Source of the DNA: DATFLK01 sp035267815
GTDB lineage: Bacteria; Pseudomonadota; Zetaproteobacteria; Mariprofundales; Mariprofundaceae
Direction: 5' to 3'
DNA: 6,070 nt
Assembly: GCA_035267815.1 (NCBI GenBank)
Contig: DATFLK010000051.1
Location: 1-6,070, forward strand
Below, in pieces: positions 1 to 5,566 of this stretch (the first letter of the stretch is position 1; each line of letters starts with the position of its first letter). The translations under genes and the position numbers were made by a program. Under the pieces are notes generated by a model, which was not told where the DNA came from, did no database searches, and worked only from the letters and a program-made list of their open reading frames with translations.

Positions 1-586
1 CTCCGGCCTGATGGAGATTCCGGGGCAGGCGGTCGAGGTGGCCGATTTGAACCATCAGCCGCTTCCGTACGGGGATGACAGCTTCGATCTGGTCACTTTC
101 ACCGAGGTGGTGGAGCATCTGGAGAATCATCACGACGTCTGTCGGGAGATTCGCCGTGTGCTCAGGCCCGGCGGCCTGCTGATCGTCACCACACCGAACA
201 TTCTCAACCTCAAGTCGCGGCTGCGCTTCCTCTTCTTCGGTTTCTGGAATCTCTTCGGGCCGCTGCATGTCCGTGAGAGCGAGAAGCACACCACAGGGGG
301 GCACATCAATCCCATCTCCTACTTCTATCTGGCCCATGCGCTCTCCGATGCCGGCTTGCAGACCAGGGGCTTCGGTGTCGATCAGTATCAGCGCTCCTCG
401 TTGCTGCCGTTGATCCTGCTCTATCTTCCGATCAGATGGATGGGTTTCCTCGCCTTCCGCAAGGAGCGCGACAAGTACCGGACGGTGGATGCGCACAACA
501 GCGGGATGGTGAAGGCGATGAACACGATTCCGATGTTGCTCGGTCGCACCATCGTGGTGGCAGCGGAGAGGCCGGAGCAGGATTAG
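1..586 (+). CDS. Class I SAM-dependent methyltransferase, 5' end cut by the window
   Basis: The reading frame is open from the left edge and ends at TAG 584-586. The first visible ATG (11-13) is probably internal, because the glycine-rich SAM-binding motif I expected at the start of the Rossmann fold is missing and should lie left of the window. Counting from that ATG, an acidic-strand segment with D12 is followed by the Methyltransf_11-like core DSFDLVTFTEVVEHLEN (about 23-39) and the post-motif RVLRPGGLLIVTTPN (about 49-63). The C-terminal half has a hydrophobic stretch SSLLPLILLYLP near 129-140 that could touch the membrane. Proteins of this shape methylate small molecules, lipids or glycan intermediates; nothing here gives the substrate. 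Its stop overlaps the stop of the opposite-strand dehydratase by 4 bases. The fold is secure; the function beyond methyl transfer is unknown. Confidence 0.85.
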   Translation, partial: SGLMEIPGQAVEVADLNHQPLPYGDDSFDLVTFTEVVEHLENHHDVCREIRRVLRPGGLLIVTTPNILNLKSRLRFLFFGFWNLFGPLHVRESEKHTTGGHINPISYFYLAHALSDAGLQTRGFGVDQYQRSSLLPLILLYLPIRWMGFLAFRKERDKYRTVDAHNSGMVKAMNTIPMLLGRTIVVAAERPEQD

Positions 587-924
587 GTCAGTGCATTCAC
601 CTTGGCGGCCATGATGAAATCGTTCTCGTGCAGGCCGCTGATCTTGTGGGTGTAGAAGGTGACCGTGCAGTAGCCCCAGCTGTAGGTGATCACGGGGTGG
701 TGGTTCTCCGCTTCGGCGATCTCTCCCACACGGTTGGCAAACGCCTGAGCCGAGGCAAAGTCCGGAAACCTGAAGGTGCGCACGATATGGGTGGCCTGTT
801 CGTCCAGCTCCCAGGCGGGGGTATGGGTCAGCATGGCCTCTGCCGCTTCGCGCGTCATCGGCGGTACGCCGCCCTGGCACGGGATACACTTTTTGTCCGT
901 CAGGGCTCGTGATTCTTCGGTCAT
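583..924 (-). CDS. phhB: Pterin-4a-carbinolamine dehydratase (PCD/DCoH family)
   Basis: This 113-residue protein has the usual length and signature of the family. It should dehydrate 4a-hydroxytetrahydrobiopterin (carbinolamine) to quinonoid dihydropterin in the cytoplasm, recycling the cofactor of aromatic amino acid hydroxylases. The active-site pattern E71-x3-H75-H76-P77, W83, H93 and D102 fits the family consensus, and the segment ENHHPVITYSWGYCTVTFYTH is diagnostic. The N-terminus has a CxxC pair (C13, C16), commonly seen in bacterial members. The ATG at 924-922 is preceded by AAGGAGA 6 bases upstream, which fixes the start. No phenylalanine hydroxylase gene is visible, so the role could be general pterin recycling. 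It faces the methyltransferase tail-to-tail and is transcribed away from the small-RNA region. Family assignment is very secure; the symbol is by homology. Confidence 0.95.
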   Translation of the reverse strand: MTEESRALTDKKCIPCQGGVPPMTREAAEAMLTHTPAWELDEQATHIVRTFRFPDFASAQAFANRVGEIAEAENHHPVITYSWGYCTVTFYTHKISGLHENDFIMAAKVNALT

Positions 925-953
925 GGCATTCTCCTTTAATCTATCCTATGATA

Positions 954-982
954 TATATAGCAGGGCTTGCCATGCTTGACGA
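954..982 (-). promoter_or_regulatory. Candidate sigma-70 promoter for the pterin dehydratase
   Basis: On the minus strand TATATA (959-954) is preceded by TGC, an extended -10 context, and by TCGTCA (982-977, 4 of 6 matches to TTGACA) with a 17-base spacer. Transcription would begin near 947, leaving a leader of about 22 bases that carries the AAGGAGA ribosome site. The alternating TA tract stands out from the GC-rich surroundings. The -35 match is modest. Confidence 0.4.
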
Positions 983-1021
983 TGGGTCGGATTCGATGAA
1001 GGAATCTCGGGCCGATGCACA

Positions 1022-1037
1022 ATGAAGGTTCCTTCAT
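1022..1037. repeat. Short dyad ATGAAGG-TT-CCTTCAT, possible operator
   Basis: Perfect 7-base inverted arms lie at 1022-1028 and 1031-1037 around TT. A third copy of the same heptamer, in direct orientation, lies at 996-1002, 26 bases (about 2.5 helical turns) before the left arm. The dyad sits just upstream of the dehydratase promoter and of the putative small RNA, where a dimeric regulator could act on either. As RNA it could instead form a 6-bp hairpin with a GUUC loop. No known regulator's site is recognised. Confidence 0.4.
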
Positions 1038-1081
1038 GCATGGTTCATGTCCTGCTCAGCCCCTTGGTGTACATTTTTTCC

Positions 1082-1163
1082 TGTCTGGGGCTACTTCCTC
1101 CTCCCTCCCCTCCCTAGGTGGTCCCAGATACGCAGCCCCGGCGAAAGCCGGGGCTTTCTTATT
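1082..1163 (+). ncRNA. Putative small RNA with C-rich anti-Shine-Dalgarno loop and intrinsic terminator
   Basis: Bases 1082-1094 and 1118-1130 can form a continuous 13-bp stem (TGTCTGGGGCTAC with GTGGTCCCAGATA, including three G-U pairs). The 23-base loop 1095-1117 is almost all C and T and contains CCTCCTCCC at 1097-1105 and CCTCCCC at 1104-1110. Three bases after the stem a strong intrinsic terminator begins. No plus-strand protein gene lies between the methyltransferase stop at 586 and this terminator, and the dehydratase reads the other way, so the terminator implies an unannotated short plus transcript. CCUCCUCCC presented in a hairpin loop is the hallmark of the alphaproteobacterial 'cuckoo' RNAs (CcsR type). 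Membership is inferred from this motif only. The 5' end is unknown: a weak TACATT (1070-1075) would start transcription near 1082, but an upstream start including the ATGAAGG dyad is possible. Confidence 0.6.
1134..1163 (+). terminator. Strong Rho-independent terminator
   Basis: A perfect 9-bp stem AGCCCCGGC / GCCGGGGCT (1134-1142 and 1147-1155) closes a GAAA tetraloop of the very stable GNRA class. It is followed by a T-rich tail TTCTTATTT (1156-1164). On the minus strand no T tract follows, so it works in the plus direction only. It ends the putative small RNA and insulates the downstream sigma-54 operon from read-through. Confidence 0.9.
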
Positions 1164-1213
1164 TCCAAGGCTATTCCCCAAATTTACGGATCCTTCCAAC
1201 CCGGCTCGACCCA

Positions 1214-1229
1214 TTGGCCCGATTCTTGC
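1214..1229 (+). promoter_or_regulatory. Sigma-54 (RpoN) -24/-12 promoter
   Basis: TTGGCCCGATTCTTGC matches the consensus TTGGCACG-N4-TTGC with one mismatch (C for A). The invariant GG (1216-1217) and GC (1228-1229) have exactly 10 bases between them. Transcription would begin near 1241, 37 bases before the ATG at 1278. Known biology: such promoters need an AAA+ activator and often drive flagellar structural and assembly genes. This fits the FliX-like product of the first gene. No activator site was recognised upstream, between the terminator and the promoter. Confidence 0.85.
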
Positions 1230-1277
1230 GAATTCTTTTTGCATCTCGGCCTTGAGCTGTGCAGCAGGGAGAGTGAC

Positions 1278-1649
1278 ATGCGAATCGATGACAAGCGTTT
1301 GAACGGCATATCGTCGAACAATAGGAAAAGCGCGAAGAAGGCCGATGCTGCCAGTGGCGAGTTCCGCACCATGTTGCAACAACGGCTGGAAGCCCTGCGT
1401 GACACGGAAGGCGCGGATGCGCAGCCGGATGTGGAGCAGCTGGAGGCATGGGGCATGGTCGAAGAGGCCACGCATATGCTGGACCAGCTTCTGGAGCAGG
1501 TTCGGGACGGGAATGCGCCCGAGGCTGATCTGGTGCGTGCGTTGCAGGAACTGCGCGGCCAGTTGCAGGCCAAGCCGGGATCGAAGGCGATGCAGGAGGT
1601 CGATGCCCTGCTGGCCGTTGAGAGTGAGCGTTTGAGGGGGTTGTCATGA
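1278..1649 (+). CDS. Small helical protein resembling the flagellar assembly regulator FliX
   Basis: The product has 123 residues. The ATG at 1278 is chosen because AGGGAG lies 6 bases upstream and the sigma-54 start falls near 1241; the open frame extends further back only through the terminator. The N-terminus MRIDDKRLNGISS, a polar lysine/serine linker, and a C-terminal pair of amphipathic helices (about 50-75 and 82-120, with EATHMLDQLLEQVRDG and a final EVDALLAVESERL) recall alphaproteobacterial FliX (class II flagellar assembly regulator). FliX is a protein of about 140 residues that links flagellar assembly to the sigma-54 activator FlbD. This comparison is from memory of the family pattern and is not conclusive. 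There is no signal peptide or membrane segment. It is the first gene of the operon, and its stop overlaps the next start (ATGA, 1646-1649). Confidence 0.6.
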   Translation: MRIDDKRLNGISSNNRKSAKKADAASGEFRTMLQQRLEALRDTEGADAQPDVEQLEAWGMVEEATHMLDQLLEQVRDGNAPEADLVRALQELRGQLQAKPGSKAMQEVDALLAVESERLRGLS

Positions 1650-2053
1650 AGGATATACGGATCGATCAGCTGCAAGAGCTGGACAGGTTGCTGGATAAGG
1701 GGCGGACGACAGAGGCCAGGGAGGTGTTGCAGGCCTTGACGCGACAGGCCAGAAGCGACAGGGAGCGTGCCGATTATGTCGACAGGTGGTTGGGATCGTT
1801 TCTGGATGACGAACACCGCTATCTTCTGGCGCATATGGATGTGACCAGCGGTGATCGGATCCGGGCTATGGAGCGGCATGTCCGGGCCAGAAACGAGTTG
1901 CTCGAACTGGCAATGCACGCCGGTGATCTGGCGGAGGAGATTGCGCGTACATACGAGCTGTTGGGCGACGACGGTGCGGTGGTCGAGACAACCATGGAGA
2001 ACATCGAGGACCGGCTTGCGGCGGCAGGCGAGGGTGTGCGGGAGCTGGTATGA
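1646..2053 (+). CDS. Stand-alone helical protein, paralog of the N-terminal domain of the next gene's GGDEF protein
   Basis: This 135-residue, mostly alpha-helical, charged protein belongs to no family I recognise. Its start overlaps the preceding stop by 4 bases (ATGA), and GAGGGGG lies 5 bases before the ATG, so translation is probably coupled. It aligns along most of its length with residues 5-119 of the diguanylate cyclase. WLGSFLDDEHRYLLAHMD (48-65) matches WLSAFLDTDHNLLFSHLD (59-76), AMERHVRARNELLELA (74-89) matches ALDRHVESRREALEIG (85-100), and RTYELLGD (101-108) matches RMYELLGE (112-119). The leading helix IDQLQELDRLLDKGRTTEA also matches. It therefore looks like a duplicated regulatory or oligomerisation domain, free in one gene and fused to the enzyme in the next. 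No catalytic motif, signal peptide or membrane segment is seen. A partner or titrating role is inference. Confidence 0.85.
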   Translation: MKDIRIDQLQELDRLLDKGRTTEAREVLQALTRQARSDRERADYVDRWLGSFLDDEHRYLLAHMDVTSGDRIRAMERHVRARNELLELAMHAGDLAEEIARTYELLGDDGAVVETTMENIEDRLAAAGEGVRELV

Positions 2054-3264
2054 ACGACGGTTTGATCGACGGCCTGCACGGGTTGCGTAACCTGCTCAAG
2101 GAGGGGAAGACCGAGGAGGCCCACACCGCCGTGCGGAAGTTGATTGTGCAGGCCGATATTGGCGCCCCTGACGAGGCGGCCGTGGAGCCGGCGGGCTCCG
2201 ATGCTTCCGAACGTCTCGGCAAATGGCTGAGCGCGTTTCTCGATACGGATCACAACCTCCTGTTTTCTCATCTCGATAGCGCCACCGATGACGATATCCA
2301 GGCACTCGACCGGCATGTCGAGTCGCGCAGGGAAGCGCTGGAGATCGGCCTCCAGGTCGATGCCCTGACTGCGGATATCACGCGCATGTATGAGCTGCTT
2401 GGAGAACCGAGCAGCGAGAGGGATGTGGTCAAGCTGATCGCCCTTCTGGGCAAGCGCTTGCGTCAGCATCTTCTGGACGACGAGGCACTGCGTATGGAGG
2501 TCAGCGAGTTGAGCCGTACCATGGCGATCTCTCTCGGTAAGCTGGAGCAGTTGCTGCACGATATGGGAGATGATACCTCTGAACTGGAGCAGGCGAGGAA
2601 GATTCTGGGCGAGGCATTACCGACCGATATCAGCGAGGCCCTCAAACGGCTCAACACCGCCTGCGCCTATCTGTTGTCGGCCGACAAGAAGCTTCACAGC
2701 GCTACTGCGACCGTGACCCGGCAGATGCAGGACAATATGCAGGAGGTGAGAAAGCTGCGGGGTCATCTGCAGAAGGCACAAGCCGAGGCGCGCCGCGATG
2801 TGCTGACCGGGCTGCCCAACCGGCTCATGTTGCAGGAGTATTTCTCCACCATGTCCGAGGATGAGCCAGCCTGTCTTCTGATGCTGGATCTGGACCATTT
2901 CAAGCAGATCAACGATACACATGGCCATGATGTGGGCGATGAGGTGTTGACGGCGATTGGGCTGAGACTGGCCCATCGGTTACGGCAGGGGGATGTGATC
3001 GCGCGTGTCGGTGGCGAAGAGTTCGCCGCGGTTCTGGTTGGTGTCGGTGGCAAGCGGGCTTACAAGGTGGCCGATGACCTGCGTCAGGCACTTGCATCCG
3101 AGCCTGTCGCAACCACGGTCGGGGAGCTTGATGTCACGACGAGCGTCGGTGTGGCGGTACGCCGCTGGCAGGAAGGCGTAGACGAGTGGATGAAGCGGGC
3201 GGACCGGGCGCTGTATGAGGCCAAGAACGAAGGGCGTAATCGGACCAAGGTCTCGGTGATGTAA
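2050..3264 (+). CDS. Diguanylate cyclase (GGDEF) with duplicated N-terminal helical domain
   Basis: This 404-residue soluble enzyme should condense two GTP into cyclic di-GMP. Residues 5-119 are the domain shared with the preceding 135-residue protein. Residues about 121-247 are a long helical, coiled-coil-like linker ending in QKAQAEARRD. The GGDEF domain spans about 248-404: DVLTGLPNR (250-258), metal-binding region DLDHFKQINDTHGHDVGD (280-297), active-site GGEEF (321-325), and an intact allosteric I-site RQGD (312-315) exactly five residues before GGEEF. All residues for catalysis and product inhibition are present. There is no membrane segment and no PAS, GAF or receiver domain, so the input must come through the N-terminal domain. 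The start overlaps the upstream stop (ATGA, 2050-2053), with GGAG 5 bases ahead. It is last in the sigma-54 operon, which suggests flagellum-linked control of c-di-GMP. Confidence 0.95.
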   Translation: MNDGLIDGLHGLRNLLKEGKTEEAHTAVRKLIVQADIGAPDEAAVEPAGSDASERLGKWLSAFLDTDHNLLFSHLDSATDDDIQALDRHVESRREALEIGLQVDALTADITRMYELLGEPSSERDVVKLIALLGKRLRQHLLDDEALRMEVSELSRTMAISLGKLEQLLHDMGDDTSELEQARKILGEALPTDISEALKRLNTACAYLLSADKKLHSATATVTRQMQDNMQEVRKLRGHLQKAQAEARRDVLTGLPNRLMLQEYFSTMSEDEPACLLMLDLDHFKQINDTHGHDVGDEVLTAIGLRLAHRLRQGDVIARVGGEEFAAVLVGVGGKRAYKVADDLRQALASEPVATTVGELDVTTSVGVAVRRWQEGVDEWMKRADRALYEAKNEGRNRTKVSVM

Positions 3265-3305
3265 TTCGGCTCCGAAGGCGGCTCGTAGAGTGGGAGCTGC
3301 GCGGG

Positions 3306-3875
3306 CTATGACTCCGCTTTTTGCGCTGCGAGTCGGATCATTTCGCGCTGCCGTTTCAGGACATGGTGGGAGATATTGCGCTCTTCATCCTCGCTGCGGA
3401 AGACGAAATCCACGCCGATATGTTGTCCTTTCTTGCCGGGTTTGATGCGTTTGACCTCTGCCAACAGCTCCATGAGCAGGGGCGGGAAGCTGGGAAGCAT
3501 CAGAGTGATCTCCACACCGTCGCCTTCCCGGTAGTGGTTTTCAGACAAGAAGCTCATACCGGTAATACTTAGGTTCACCGATTGCTCCTGCAGATGAAGT
3601 CGGTTGGCGTCGTTGAGCATCTGGGTGCTGATGAGGTAGTTGAGTTTCTGGTCGATCATCTGCAATGCTTTGCCGATATCGTTGCCCAAGTGGTCTTCGA
3701 AACCGCCCCCCAAGGAAAGTTCGCCCCCTGTCATATTGCCCATCATGCCGCTTTGACGGGCGCGGGTGCCGATCTGTGTCTTTTTCTCGTGGAACTCTTC
3801 CGTGGATAGCGGCGTATCGAGCATCGGCATGACATCGTTTACGCGGTAGCCGCGCCTTTTGTTCTTGGTGGCCAA
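3306..3875 (-). CDS. PilZ-domain protein, probable cyclic-di-GMP receptor, with helical insertion
   Basis: The product has 189 residues. It has RRGYR (7-11, the RxxxR motif) and NLSITG (101-106, the N/DxSxxG motif), the two loops that grip c-di-GMP in PilZ domains. Strand-like segments GDGVEITLMLP and GQHIGVDFVF follow, as does a charged C-terminal helix (from about 161). Unusually, about 89 residues separate the motifs instead of the usual 20-30, and they include an amphipathic helix with hydrophobics at I67, L71, I74, L78 and L81. This could be an oligomerising insertion. The start is TTG (3875-3873), chosen because GGGGAGG lies 6 bases upstream and the next ATG (codon 16) would delete RRGYR. 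It follows the HD-GYP gene after 92 bases with no terminator seen. A weak promoter-like TTTACG-N17-TAACTT (minus, 3949-3921) lies in that gap. It converges with the cyclase gene across 41 bases. The effector target is unknown. Confidence 0.88.
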   Translation of the reverse strand: MATKNKRRGYRVNDVMPMLDTPLSTEEFHEKKTQIGTRARQSGMMGNMTGGELSLGGGFEDHLGNDIGKALQMIDQKLNYLISTQMLNDANRLHLQEQSVNLSITGMSFLSENHYREGDGVEITLMLPSFPPLLMELLAEVKRIKPGKKGQHIGVDFVFRSEDEERNISHHVLKRQREMIRLAAQKAES

Positions 3876-3967
3876 GGTGCACCTCCCCGTTCCCGAAAGT
3901 TGTTGGATCGACTCATGGGCAAGTTACTGTGTCGCGCATGCCGCGTAAAGCCGATGCCTTTGCAACC

Positions 3968-5563
3968 TCAGCAGACAGCTTGTGGCTGGATGGTTGCATT
4001 GGGCATGTCATTGCGCGCCAGTGTCCGGATCTGTCCTACCTCGATCATGGTGGTGGCAGCGTGGACGATCGCCGGGTCGAACTGCGATCCGGAGCCCGCC
4101 TGTAACTGCGCCAGACAGAAGGAGATGGGTTGTGCATGGCGATAGACCCGGTGTGTTGTCATGGCATCGATGGCGTCGGCAATACCGACGATGCGCGCCG
4201 GCAGCGGAATCTCTTCACCTGCCAGACCGTCCGGGTATCCTCGTCCGTCCCAGCGCTCATGGTGGGAGCGGACGATCTGCCGCTCTTCCGCCAGCATGTC
4301 GACCGGCTTCAGTAAGCGGTCGCCTATGGCGGGATGGGCCTTCATGGCGGTGTACTCCTGGTCGGTATAGGAGCCGGGCTTGAGCAGAACTGCATCGGGG
4401 ATTCCGACCTTGCCGATATCGTGCAGCAGTCCGCCGGTGCGTACCAGCTGGATCATGTCGTCACCGAGACCAAGATTGCGGGTGAGCTGGACTGCCATGG
4501 AGCTGACGCGGGCCGAGTGATCCTTGGTGTACCGGTCACGTGCTTCGAGGATTCGGGCCATGGCGATGAGCGAGTCCTTGACGCTGCTGCTGAGCGCGGC
4601 ATGGGAGGCGCGATTGTCCAGCATGGTATCCATTTCGCGCATCAGGTGTCCCAACATGCGTGTCTGCATCGGGCTCAACTCCGGGCCGACCTCCGGGCCG
4701 ATCACACACAACACTCCGACAGGGTTTCCCTGGAGCGTAATCGGAAGCGCATGGAACTGTCGCGCCATCAGGTCGGGCCAGCATATGCGGGCACTGCCGC
4801 TGACGCGCTCCACCGGTCCGGCGGTGCGGTCGAACAGGTCTCTGAAAGGGGTGTCTTCGGTGATGCAACTGCTTTCCACGGTGTCGAAGGGGCTATCCGC
4901 CATCTGGCTGGCGTGCCCTGCGAGAAGCAGGCGGGTGTCGCCGTCGAGCAGTGCGACAAAACCATGGGTCGCCCGCGTGATGTCGATGGCGATCCGGGCG
5001 GCGGAGAAGCATATCTCGCTCACATTGGCCTCGGAGGAGTGAACGGTAAGAAGACGGTCCAGCAGGGTCAGTTGTCGATCCAGCTCGAACAGCTCGGGAA
5101 GGAGGCGTTGCCCGACCGGCGTATGCGGGAAGGGTAAAACGGAAGCTCCCTGCTTCTGGTGTCCTCCTTTCCCGGTCGTTGCGGAGGTGGCCGTGCAATC
5201 CCGAAGCTTATGAAGCAGCTCATCCGGCCGGAATGGTTTGGACAGCGTGTGGGTGACTCCCAGCCTTTTGGCTTCGCGCAGATATTCGGGGGAGAGGAAA
5301 CCGCTGATCAGGATGACGGGGAACTGCTTTCCATCGAGCCGGGTCTCCTGCAGCAGTTCGAGTGATTCGCCATCCCCAAGCTGCAGGTCAGCCACCATGC
5401 AGTCGCAGGGGTGGCGGTCCAGTATGGCGCGTGCTTCCGCCAGGCTGCTGGCACAGTGGATATGACAGCGGGGCGAAAGCTCCGAGGCGACCTCGGCGAG
5501 GACCTCACGGACGGCGGCCTGATCCTCCACCAATACGATGCTCGGAGCCTGCATGCCAGCCAA
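3968..5563 (-). CDS. REC-GAF-HD-GYP response regulator, cyclic-di-GMP phosphodiesterase
   Basis: This 531-residue cytoplasmic protein hydrolyses c-di-GMP when controlled by its receiver and GAF inputs. The receiver (about 8-123) has E13/D14, phosphoacceptor D59, S87 and K109. A GAF-like domain (about 178-315) ends in LPITLQGNPVGVLCVIGP. The HD-GYP domain (about 325-500) is complete: DHSARV (348-353), HDIGK (381-385), HPAIG (410-414), HHERWDG (434-440), GYP (442-444) and ADAIDAM (462-468). This is also the layout of RpfG-like enzymes, though RpfG lacks the GAF. The start is either TTG at 5563, with AAGAGA 6 bases before it, or ATG at 5554 (codon 4), too far from that site; TTG is preferred. 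Only 3 bases separate it from the upstream stop, so translation is probably coupled to the receiver gene. The cognate kinase is not in the window. Confidence 0.95.
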   Translation of the reverse strand: MAGMQAPSIVLVEDQAAVREVLAEVASELSPRCHIHCASSLAEARAILDRHPCDCMVADLQLGDGESLELLQETRLDGKQFPVILISGFLSPEYLREAKRLGVTHTLSKPFRPDELLHKLRDCTATSATTGKGGHQKQGASVLPFPHTPVGQRLLPELFELDRQLTLLDRLLTVHSSEANVSEICFSAARIAIDITRATHGFVALLDGDTRLLLAGHASQMADSPFDTVESSCITEDTPFRDLFDRTAGPVERVSGSARICWPDLMARQFHALPITLQGNPVGVLCVIGPEVGPELSPMQTRMLGHLMREMDTMLDNRASHAALSSSVKDSLIAMARILEARDRYTKDHSARVSSMAVQLTRNLGLGDDMIQLVRTGGLLHDIGKVGIPDAVLLKPGSYTDQEYTAMKAHPAIGDRLLKPVDMLAEERQIVRSHHERWDGRGYPDGLAGEEIPLPARIVGIADAIDAMTTHRVYRHAQPISFCLAQLQAGSGSQFDPAIVHAATTMIEVGQIRTLARNDMPNATIQPQAVC

Positions 5564-5566
5564 CGG

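Larger units (their letters stand above)
925..1277. other. 353-base non-coding region between divergent transcription units
   Basis: No credible protein gene is seen here. Open frames crossing the region run through the terminator stem and the sigma-54 promoter and have no ribosome site at their first ATG. From left to right it holds the dehydratase leader and promoter (minus), three copies of the heptamer ATGAAGG, a hairpin with a C-rich loop followed by an intrinsic terminator (plus), and a sigma-54 promoter (plus) with a leader of about 37 bases to the next gene. Each is described separately. Confidence 0.8.

Noticed and set aside
976..1005. TTGACG at 976-981 as the -35 of a plus-strand promoter for the small RNA
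   Set aside because: The best partner at 17-18 bases (AGGAAT) matches the -10 consensus at only 3 of 6 positions. It is possible but not supportable.
1074..1079. T6 run as a second terminator
   Set aside because: No stable GC-rich stem lies directly upstream.
1047..1277. Upstream extension of the FliX-like reading frame to an ATG at 1047
   Set aside because: The extension would run through the small-RNA hairpin, the intrinsic terminator and the sigma-54 promoter, and has no ribosome site. The ATG at 1278 has a good one.
1015..1302. 95-codon plus-strand open frame across the spacer
   Set aside because: It has no ribosome site and a low-complexity product, and it crosses the terminator and the sigma-54 promoter.
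1184..2559. Long minus-strand open frames (244 and 246 codons) opposite the operon
   Set aside because: The plus strand carries coupled genes with ribosome sites and paralogous or GGDEF sequence. The minus translations show no family features.
3265..3305. Possible bidirectional terminator between the cyclase and PilZ genes (TTCGG-CT-CCGAA)
   Set aside because: The stem is only 5 bp with a 2-base loop, and no T tract follows on either strand.
3541..3882. GTG-started minus frame overlapping the PilZ start
   Set aside because: It is out of frame with the PilZ motifs and its product is low-complexity. The GGGGAGG site is better explained by the TTG of PilZ.
4334..5137. 267-codon open frame on the plus strand inside the HD-GYP gene
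   Set aside because: It is antisense to a fully conserved REC-GAF-HD-GYP coding sequence and has no recognisable domain, so it is a by-product of codon bias.
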